A stretch of DNA of 64,000 nucleotides from Patellaria atrata CBS 101060 (lineage: Eukaryota > Ascomycota > Dothideomycetes > Patellariales > Patellariaceae). Both the position numbers and the translations under genes were made by a program. Below the pieces are notes generated by a model, which was not told the DNA's origin, did no database searches, and was given only the letters and a program-made list of their open reading frames with translations. Where the stretch lies: the NCBI GenBank assembly GCA_010093705.1, contig MU006093.1, positions 602,048 to 666,047 of the forward strand, written 5' to 3'. Shown piece after piece: positions 56,201-64,000 of the stretch (position 1 is the first letter of the stretch; each line of letters begins with the position of its first letter).

Positions 56201-56764
56201 GGTTTCTAAAGTCCTATGGCTTTGCTTCAAAGCCTGGGAGAATCTAAGGTCTTTGCCCGCATTGTATAACTCGGCCTTTCTAGAAAGCGCGCATCTTTTG
56301 GTCGGTATTTCTGCCTTTGTAGTCTTCTCTGCAGCCTTTTCTAGAAAAATGATCCTGATCAACGGTATGTTATATCCCCTTGGCGCATTATCTTTACTGA
56401 CGTGCTTGTAGGACGAACTCGCAAATGTGGATCCGAACTGCTCCTGCTAGTTCTACATTTTTCGACGCAAACTGCGAAGACATTCTTCACCCAAGTGCCC
56501 AGCTTTCCAGGCACCAGGATCTTCGACTGGATACATAAGGGATTTACCCTCTTTTTCTGCTTAATACCTCATCTTAAATCTCGTCTTGATTTTCATCCCA
56601 AAGCTATACCCTTCAGATCAAAATTTCTTTCGGCGTTGAGGGTAAACTTCCACTCTATTCATGATTTCTTACATTGTCTTTCTTCTCAGCTGCGTTGTTC
56701 ATTTAATGTCTTGTTTCCAAAAGCTTTAAGGGTTAGTGCCTCATCTCCTTTCATGTTTCCATGA
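53287..56764 (+). CDS. Zinc-cluster-like protein with glycosyltransferase-2 fragment and TM helices
   Basis: Three exons, join(53287..53916, 53979..56364, 56412..56764), give 1122 aa; the second intron has a TACTGAC branch. Residues 201-211 are C-x2-C-x6-C (ACTDCRRKKSQC), the first half of a Zn2Cys6 cluster, split by intron 1. A Ser/Asn-rich region follows. CAFCVDTRTT near 602 may be a second metal site. TM-like segments lie near 700-770. Residues about 795-845 (LPHVTIQFPVYREGLN, RAALSAYEMQGG, FISDDGIQL) match the start of a fungal GT2 glycosyltransferase, but no QxxRW-type motif follows. More hydrophobic helices end the protein. A GT2 frame this short cannot be active. Function unknown; the stop may be avoided by a further intron after ALR. 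Confidence 0.55.
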
Positions 56765-57750
56765 CCTTTCCCCATTAATAATAACAGAACGTCGGAAAGA
56801 TTTAGGAATCCGCAAAGACATTTCATATTTAGAGGATCTCGGTTTTTTGGGGTACACTGGGCAAGGGCGCCGGGATAGGGGGTGGAAACCACTGCTTTTT
56901 GTTGTTTTCTTGGAGTTTTCTGATTGGCATTAGATAGTGCAATCCAAGGTCGTATACAGCCGAAATATGTTTATTGTATATTTATTGACCCCAGGAGAGA
57001 TTGATGTGACATCACTTATTGCACCGTGGACTTATATCTCAAGTGCAAGAGAAAAGACAAGAGATTTCGTGCTGGTGGGATCTATAACATCAAGGGAGTG
57101 GTGATGCAAATCTCGTTAGTGATGCGGAAGAGATTGAACTGCAGTGATTTTCAAATTTCCAGGTATGCGAGGGATACGGAACTATGTGAAATGGCCTTGG
57201 ATGGATGATGAGCATAAACATTGACACCTCCATTCATGGTTTCCTCTCAAGTCCTGTCACACAGCGGGTTTTCGCTTCGATCTGTTTCAGTCCAGCGTAG
57301 GCAATTTGGAAAGAGACATGAAAATGTAGGATGAGATATTAATAAGTCTCTCACCAGATTATTTTTCCTCTATTCCTTTAAGATTCCTTTATCTCAGTGG
57401 GAATCATGTTTACTCGAGTACATTTAATACATAGGCCCAAGCAATTCTTCTTTTATGCGGATTTGTTAGAACTAGAATTCTAAATAGTTGTTACTGATCA
57501 AATTCAATGTCCAACGAATTATTAATATGAGGGTTTCGATGAGTTGAAATCTACTTCACTGCTCGTAAAGATCTTGATCACCGCTTTTGGTGGTGGTTAA
57601 AAACTTGATTCTGTTTTAAACTATTTTTCACCCCTAATTTTCGCCCCTATAAAAACATTGCCTATCCACATCACTCCCAAAATTTCTTAAGATAAAATCA
57701 ACTTCATTCTAGCTATCGAACCCGCAATTACACTATATCTACCCTCAAAC
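56765..57750. other. Intergenic region
   Basis: Nearly 1 kb without supportable genes; one short frame at 57026-57208 has no motif. Confidence 0.4.
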
Positions 57751-58680
57751 ATGGAAGAAACTTGAATCACAATTCCAGTATGTCCGTCTTTTGCACATCT
57801 AGCTCTTTACATTTACTAGAACCCATGATAACTCGATGGCGGACGACCCAAGATAGACATAGGACTCAGCTGTTCCTAGGATCATCTCGTTTCCTTATAC
57901 CTTGAAACCGTGTGCTAAACAAAACTACAGGCGGAAACGATCGAGTCGAATTCGCTCAAATTTCCGGAGGAGATCCTCAACGAGATATACTCCTATCTTT
58001 ACCCGGTGCGAGATCACTTGTGTATAGTCACAGACCGCGGTTGAGGACCCATAGTGCACTATACCGGGGTAAAGTACAAAAGCGACAATGACATCATGAG
58101 ACTATTTCCGTCGTATTACTACCAATACATACATGAAAGGATGTCCTGCCATTTCCCCGACATCCTTACCGTGAGTAAGGCAGTGTATCGGAGAGTGGTG
58201 TATTCATTATACGGGGCCAATACCATAACGTTCATCGACCCCCGGGATTTGGCCTGCTACTTCAAAATGCTTCCTCGTAGGAGAAATGTGCTGCGTTCTG
58301 TGAGGATCGAGGCGATGTATGATATTGGGAGGTATATGGATGGTCTGAGGGCTTGTGCAAATTTGAAACGTGTCGAGCTCTGTTCTAGGTCGATAGATGT
58401 GCTTGCGGAACAGATGATCATGTATTATAGGTACATGCATCCTGAGTTGCAGGTTAAGGGGCTTGTACAAGAGGTTTGCGATCTTGAGCAGAGACTAGGG
58501 AAAGAGCAGAGGAGTGATGGCGGAGGGTGCGAGATAAGGTTTGAAGAAGAAGTTGCGGGGATTGTCGAAGAGAGTGTGTTCTATTGTCCGCCGACCACTC
58601 GACCGATGTCTCGAGAGGAAAAGGACACTTTCTACGAAAAATTGGCGGAAGGACGACTTATGTTTGAGGTCCCTCGCTAA
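57751..58680 (+). pseudogene. F-box-type protein with two in-frame TGA stops
   Basis: A frame of about 260 codons: exon 1 57751-57777, intron 57778-57930 (GCTAAAC branch), exon 2 57931-58680. The F-box-like start LKFPEEILNEIYSYLYP is followed by a region resembling fungal F-box proteins (PDILTVSKAVYRRVVYSLYG, ITFIDPRDLACYFKMLP). Stops are TGA at 57763-57765 and TGA at 58042-58044, where CGA (Arg) is plausible. Without the first exon, and with a later start, a 208-residue protein from 58054 is possible, but it lacks the F-box. Function if intact: substrate receptor of an SCF ubiquitin ligase. Confidence 0.55.
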
Positions 58681-59849
58681 CCTCATGTCTACATTCCTCG
58701 CACAGTTACATTGGGTTGATTGTGGAGATGTACATAGGGTTGCCGTCTTGAAAGTAATGAACTGAAAACTAGGATGAGAGAAGTCTGGGATGTATAAGAA
58801 TATAAACGGCCAAACCTGTATTACTAGTACTTCTTAAACTATTAAACCTGTCCTTGCGCTCTACATTTGAACCCAATCCCCCTTTTAGGGAATGTCTCAC
58901 CTACTGTCTGCTACTCCACTGAGCTGCTCCTGACTCTGACGTACGGAAAGGGACAAACCTACGGGGACTCCCTACTTATACGAGCAAGCCATCCATATTA
59001 AGATAGGTGCTATGCGCTCATTCTTCCAGAGTGCCTAACTATGCAGTACTAAATGAGATCGGAGAGCGTACATAAATACTTCTGACCGTGCGCAAGTCCT
59101 CACCATAGTAGAACTCTTTCGGTCCTCGTGGCGTAAAGGACTCGCCAGTAACACTTTGAGGAGCGTAAAAAGGCCGATGAATGCCAGCCTCGTAGGGGAG
59201 GGGGTCCTTCTACTTGTCAGGCCGTTCCTGGCTTACTGTTAAGTAACATATAGTAAACGATTTCGGTGAACTCGTTGAATTGTACGGCATGGTTATGAAC
59301 TTGACCGTTCCGGCCACGCGTAGATCACTAATATAGAGATAGAGTAACAGAAATATAGACTATGAAAGAAAGGTATATTTGTCTCGTTAATAGCCCAAAG
59401 TGATATAACAAATGAGCCATATGATGGAGAAGGGAGCGTACAAGAGTCCTAGTGAAATTGAAGGGGATGGTTTACTTTAAAGATCCTCTAGGAATGTTGG
59501 ATTATTCTAGCGGAAGTTTTGTGATCTTATTGAATAAACAATTCTAATTATCATTATCGTAAACTGATCCTCTGAGGTGCTGAATTTTGAATCTCTGCAC
59601 GTGGAGATGGGATGAAGTCGGTTGGAGCCAAGTCAAACAAGTCGTCTCCGCGTCATCGAAGAGACGGTCCTTGCTCAAACAAGACATCAACTGCTTCAGA
59701 TCTCTTCTAGGTCCTATGCGCCATGCTTTTGCGAGCATCGGCATTTCAAATACCTGATGGAGCAGTTCACAATGTATATAATCGCAAGATGCTCTAATCT
59801 TCCAATTCCTCCTCGTTCACGGTAAAGTAGATTTACGACTAAACGAATA
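58681..59849. other. Intergenic region
   Basis: 1.17 kb with no supported gene. The last 300 bp upstream of 59850 should be the promoter of the secreted protein gene. Confidence 0.4.
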
Positions 59850-60652
59850 ATGGCCCCTTTGAAAACCCTAATAACAGTGGCGCTGGTGTCTGCTATCACA
59901 AGTATCGCGAACGCGCAAACACCCAATGGCTATGTTCCTGCTGTGCAGGCAAGCCTAAACGTCGCATATGGCTCTAATAGTGTAGAGCCGGCTGGAGAGC
60001 TCATACCGCGTCCAGGTCACCAATTCTCCCCAACTCCTTCAATTGAACGCTCAATTGACGTATTACTGCAGAAACCGCATCTCCCCCAAGTATCACAACT
60101 CCGATCTTTCGCTCTACAGATCCTGGCATCATCTTCATGATCGACCTGGACGTCCCCCGTAACGGCAACCGCGTCACCCTCCTCCATTGGTTCGTCCCAG
60201 ACGTAACCTTTTCGCCCACAGGGGAACTCTCCATACCCGTCCCAGACGGCGATAGCGTAGCAGGCGCACCGTACTTACAACCCTCTCCCCCCGTAGGCGA
60301 CCTCCCACACCGCTACACTTTCCTACTATTCGCGCAGCCGGAGAACTTCTCGATCCCAGACGATTTGCCGATCAATCCCCCGACAAGCGTACAAGACCGT
60401 ATTGGCTTTGATATTGAGGCGTTTATTGAGGAGTTTGGCTTGAAGGCGCCGCTGGCGGCGAACTTCATTCAAGTCCAGAATACATCGGGGACAGCGACAA
60501 TGACATTTCCTGGGCCGAGTCCTTCGGCCACGGAGAGTGAAGCGGAACCTACTGTTTCAATGTTTGACGGGGGCGCATCCAAGGGAAGAGACGGAATGAG
60601 CGCAGGAGTTATGGCTGGGTTGTTAGCTGGTATCTTTGGAGTGCTGTTGTAG
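59850..60652 (+). CDS. Secreted PEBP-like protein with GPI-type tail
   Basis: Two exons, join(59850..60015, 60072..60652), with a 56-bp intron (donor GTCACC, acceptor CTGCAG); 248 aa. The signal peptide is MAPLKTLITVALVSAITSIANA. The mature part has FMIDLDVPRNG, LLHWFVPDVTF, then PHRYTFLLFAQPENFSIPDDL, typical of secreted fungal PEBP (phosphatidylethanolamine-binding) proteins. The end has a Ser/Pro/Thr spacer, small-residue stretch DGGASKGRDG and hydrophobic tail SAGVMAGLLAGIFGVLL, a likely GPI signal. The non-consensus donor was chosen because it joins the two frames into IPRPETASPPSITTP. Without it the gene would appear frameshifted. Confidence 0.8.
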
Positions 60653-61314
60653 GTCATGAAGATACTCCTTTCTTTAGTTGGGAACACGCGGATTGGTGTA
60701 AGTTGGAAGGTATTATGCTCTCTTGAAAGTTACGTAGATCCACAGAGTCCAGAACATAATTTGTCGCATTTTCCGCAAACGCTACCATTCATTCTCAGTC
60801 TATCTAAGCCGCGGTTCACGCCGTGCTGATATCTTATCTTCTCTCAACCCTCTTCTGCTACCTCACTTAGGAGAAACATCCTCTTACATACTTCTAGTCA
60901 TACTACAGTTTCAAGTTCTTTTACTCTCTGTCTCCTTTCTCATGATACAATTTGCAAGGCTTTCCCTATACTTCCTTAAATATAAGGGACACTGTGCTCT
61001 ATAAAATTGATGGAAGAAAACTGCCCGAGATCGTATCGTGAACGGGGCAATGACAAGCTCTGCCGGGCAGTTGGAAGGCTCGGAGACCTATAACAAAAGA
61101 GTGCATGAGCGCGCCGATCTCAACTGAGACAGACTGAAGTAAATCCAGTAGTATCGCCAAGAGCTGAATCTGCAAGAGGTTATGCACTGCACACCCAACT
61201 GCCTATTGAATCAAGTATGGAAACAACATCCACACCTAGGTAGCTTCGGTGTGCTTGCGCATTTGACAGTTTCATACTTTTCAAAAAACATAGGGCGTAC
61301 GTTATGATTATACG
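60653..61314. other. Intergenic region
   Basis: No gene is supported. The last part precedes the pseudogene at 61315. Confidence 0.4.
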
Positions 61315-61959
61315 ATGCCATTCGCGAGCGTAGATGAGTTTATCGCTGTTAGCAAGCTGATCAAGGACATCGTCACACTCCTTCAAGATGCTAGAGCGGC
61401 GACGTCTTAATTCCAGGAGCTCCTTCGCGAACTAGAATCACTCGATAAAGTCTTCCGGCACCTTGACCATCTTCAACCTACTGGCACTGGTACTACAAAT
61501 CTCGACTCCATAAAGTTTGCAGCAATCTAGTGTCATAAGTCTCTTGAAGATTTCCTCCAGAGCGTCAAGAAGTATGAGCAGTCTCTCAGTCTGTACGATA
61601 CGGATAATAGAATCCAAAGCACAAGGGATAAGCTAAAGTGGGCTTTCTCTCAAAAGGGGATAATAAAGAATTTGCAAGCTTATTAAAAAATTCATATTGG
61701 AACTATAAACCTTTTGCTTGTGGAATATAGACTGGAAAAGCTAGACCTGTTGAGAACCGAAGCAGAGGCTGCCGATGCGAGGATAGAAGAAAGACTCGGC
61801 AATACCGAGGAGATAATACGCCGAATCAGTGGTACTCTGACTGGACAGGCGATGATTATAGGTAGTGTCCATTCGATGCTCAGCCGGCTTTGCAGCACAA
61901 TTAGCGGGGAGGCTATAATAGTAAGGTCACTCACTGATATGGTCGACAAGGTCTGGTGA
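61315..61959 (+). pseudogene. Relic of a fungal helical N-terminal domain with three stops
   Basis: From ATG at 61315, one frame of 214 codons carries TAA 61408-61410, TAG 61528-61530 and TAA 61684-61686, with no frameshift. The peptide (VDEFIAVSKLIKDIVTLLQD, FQELLRELESLDKVFRHL, SLEDFLQSVKKYEQSL, INLLL) matches a helical domain commonly found at the N-terminus of fungal multidomain and ubiquitin-like proteins. The second and third stops fall where CAG/CAA would fit, as in RIP. The rest of the protein is missing, so this is a truncated, mutated copy. Confidence 0.7.
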
Positions 61960-62535
61960 ATTTATCCATCGTATATCCCTCTCCCTTTGCCCGAATGTTT
62001 AAATAATAGCTATTAGACCTGACTAAGCACTCAGTCGGGTATATATACTGGTTCTCCTGCAGTTTCTCCTACAGAAGTACGATCAACTCTACACTTCACT
62101 TCACACATTCATATTTTCCAATAGTTATGAGCCCGGCATAATCCGCTCCTATTAATAACCAACTGTGAGATAAACTGTATCTGCAGGTGCATGGAGTATG
62201 TCGCTTCATTCTCCATCTATCCACTAAAGGAATTTCTATACATACTCAAGAGCTACCGAGAACACGTATCCAAATCTCAATATATCTAATAGTCGTTGAG
62301 ATATCTGTTGAGATAGTGGAGTCAGTTGAGGACGAAACAGATAAATTGTTGAAGAGAGATTTTTTTTGTGCTCCATGCTACTCCGTGGTTGACAGCTGAC
62401 AGATAGTTGACAGATCCACCAAAGGACCCATACTTCAACATTGCCCCTGGTCGCCAGTAGGACCGATACTCCAACAGCTCCACCATCTAACAATACTGTA
62501 CGAACATAGTATGATAAAGGTGAGTTAAGTCAAAG
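61960..62535. other. Intergenic region
   Basis: No feature except probable decayed repeat sequence. Only short frames are present. Confidence 0.35.
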
Positions 62536-62819
62536 ATCGTAACATCCAACTTATAGTAAGATATGTTGGTAAGAAGAACTACGAAGAATCTGAATACATG
62601 CGTAAAAGAGCGTCCTTAAGTATTCCTCCTTCCTAGCTCTAAACGAGCACTGCTCCCTCCTGCTCCCATCCCCACTATAGGATGACCTGGGATCACTACG
62701 TTTACTAAGCGTTGGTCACGTGACATTAGCTACGGTTTCTCCATTCCGATGCGTTTCTCACTGTGATTCCTCTCGTCCCTCCTGCTGATAATGCTGCCCC
62801 TTGTTTTGTGGTTATAACA
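62536..62819. repeat. LTR-like dispersed repeat, copy B
   Basis: Shares about 110 bp of clear similarity with copy A at 25555-25922 (GTAAGATATGTTGGTAAGAAG, then GCGTCCTTAAGTATTCC) and weaker similarity beyond. It ends near GTTATAACA. It lacks the palindromic insertion of copy A, thus showing the empty site. Confidence 0.45.
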
Positions 62820-63447
62820 TTCTCATAGTCCAATCAATCCAATCCTCTCAAAGGAATCTACGGCATTATGCACTGGAATATATTTCTTGGATTTGAGTCA
62901 CTACGATCATTTCGACACTTCTATAGGGTAATTTGCAGTGCCTCGATGAGCCGTAGAAGTATTTAAGAAGACCCATCTCATGGAATAATAGAGCTGTTAA
63001 TCATGAAGAGCCCTATATCATATATCCTATATCACTATGGCACTTCTAAGACGTCTAATTACATATTTAGGAAGTTTATAAATTGAGAGACGATTGAGAT
63101 CACTTAACCAACTCGTGGAACACACACATTCAGCTCCATATTACGTTCCTAGCAGGACCTGTCACGCGATCTCAATGATAAAAACCACTTTCAAATTTTT
63201 GACTTTATGATAAACACCTTCTATTATGGTGAGGTAATCGTCTTAGTATCACTTATAAAGATACATCTTGGATAAGAGTTACGTGATGTTAGGTAGCTAC
63301 AGGTGATATAGATAATTAGGTTATCTACTAGTATCTAGCTATATACTAAGACGTTAAGATAAAGAGAGAAAGGAAAAAGAAAGAGAGGGCTTATCTATAA
63401 GTAGGTAATCTAGCGTCTGTAAGAGTGTAGCATAAGTTAAAGTATCT
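62820..63447. other. AT-rich intergenic region
   Basis: AT-rich stretch with several short direct repeats; no gene. It lies just beyond the old stop codon of the TPR gene and may be RIP-affected. Confidence 0.35.
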
Positions 63448-63482
63448 TTAAACCGCAATATCTATGTTTTCTAGTTGCCATT

Positions 63483-63761
63483 TGTCACGGGTTAGACCCG
63501 ATAGGTATAAGTGCCTTGGATGATCTAGCGGCTTAGCTATGCTATACTTAATAGAACAGCTTACGCTGTTCTGCCACTTTCTCTTACTTTCTTTCCTTAA
63601 TTTTAAGCTCCATGCATGATCCAGTAGCTTAGTCATGTTGTACTTTAATAGAACAGCTCACGCTGTTCTGATACTCTCTTTTACTTTCTTTCCTTAAGTT
63701 TAAGCTTCATGTACATACAGCAATATACCTTTCAGCTCTCATCTGAGGTTGAGCCTTGACA
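63483..63761. mobile_element. Solo LTR with perfect 5-bp target duplication
   Basis: 279 bp from TGTCACGGGTTAG to TTGAGCCTTGACA, flanked on both sides by CCATT (63478-63482 and 63762-63766). It contains a 96-bp direct duplication (63520-63615 and 63616-63711) that copy 1 at 35953 lacks. No internal retroelement sequence remains, so it is the product of LTR-LTR recombination. It sits inside the last codons of the TPR gene. Confidence 0.9.
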
Positions 63762-64000
63762 CCATTGATTTAGAGTCGCAACCGATGATATTACGTATGG
63801 ATGTTGGGGGCCGAGAATCTGTTTCCCTAGCTGGGAGCATTGTCTCATTAATAAAATAGCATCGTCCTTACGGCCTTGAACCTGAAACGTAAATGCGAGG
63901 TTATTCATGCTGGTCAGCATGTCTGGATGCTCTTCCCCAAGCACCCTCTTTCTCGTCTCCATCACTTGCACCTCCAGCTCTTCGGCCTCCTTCCATCGCC
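63732..64000 (-). CDS. TPR (kinesin-light-chain-type) protein, 3' end, with LTR-derived C-terminus
   Basis: The frame is open from the window edge (WKEAEELEVQVMETRKRVLG) to a stop inside the solo LTR. GEEHPDMLTSMNNLAFTFQVQG and GPQHPYVISSVATLNQW are kinesin-light-chain TPR repeats, common at the C-terminus of fungal STAND (NACHT/NB-ARC) proteins. Before the LTR the frame reads LNQW; removing LTR and one CCATT gives LNQWQLENIDIAV and TAA at 63448-63450. The present protein therefore ends in LTR-encoded residues (CQGSTSDES). The TPRs are otherwise intact, so the gene may remain functional. The upstream domain is outside the window. Confidence 0.8.
   Translation of the reverse strand, partial: RWKEAEELEVQVMETRKRVLGEEHPDMLTSMNNLAFTFQVQGRKDDAILLMRQCSQLGKQILGPQHPYVISSVATLNQWCQGSTSDES

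Noticed and set aside
1-64000. CRISPR arrays, rRNA or plasmid-type origins
   Set aside because: No evenly spaced direct repeats, no rRNA-like sequence, and the gene structure is eukaryotic.

Overview
The window is nuclear DNA from a filamentous ascomycete (Pezizomycotina). The gene content suggests a leotiomycete, but that placement is inference. Genes are dense and non-operonic, lie on both strands, and carry mostly 47-140 bp GT-AG introns with CTAAC/CTGAC-type branch points. Fungal-specific families are present: HeLo/kinase allorecognition-type proteins, a GH64 glucanase, GPI and Ser/Thr-rich surface proteins, TFB5, DIA4, MTG2 and NOP13. A Fot1/pogo transposon carries C-to-T stop codons of the kind left by repeat-induced point mutation (RIP). 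I found no rRNA and no convincing tRNA, and no bacterial-type features.

Layout. 0.4-12 kb: a PARP plus E2-ubiquitin-conjugase fusion protein, a COG-complex-like protein, a D-amino-acid-oxidase-like gene broken by one stop, a GH64 protein and mitochondrial seryl-tRNA synthetase. 12-18 kb: a multiply broken short-chain dehydrogenase, a small GPI-type repeat protein and a broken alpha/beta hydrolase, separated by long empty spacers. 18-25 kb: a double PARP-zinc-finger protein, a TLC-domain membrane protein and a BTB protein. 25-28.4 kb: a mobile-element cluster with a 41-bp inverted-repeat element, an LTR-like repeat carrying a tiny palindromic insertion, and a complete but dead pogo element. 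28.8-36.3 kb: a histidine-rich protein, then a HeLo-like/pseudokinase gene followed by a kinase-TPR gene on the same strand, and a degraded LTR plus ankyrin relic.

37-53 kb is the conserved core: two single-pass surface proteins flanking TFB5, a retinol-dehydrogenase-like SDR, MTG2, a HAD phosphatase, an Air1/2-like zinc-knuckle protein and NOP13. Several are divergent pairs with short shared promoters. 53-64 kb is accessory: an unusual zinc-cluster/glycosyltransferase-fragment/multi-TM protein, a broken F-box gene, a secreted PEBP-like protein, a stop-riddled relic of a fungal N-terminal domain, LTR-like repeats, and a solo LTR with a perfect 5-bp target duplication. That LTR has replaced the last codons of a TPR gene running off the right edge.

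Most core genes act in RNA or ribosome metabolism (DIA4, MTG2, NOP13, Air-like), transcription and repair (TFB5, PARP modules) or the cell surface. The best candidate for a poorly described system is the HeLo/pseudokinase plus kinase-TPR pair. Exon boundaries were derived by eye from splice consensus and reading-frame continuity.
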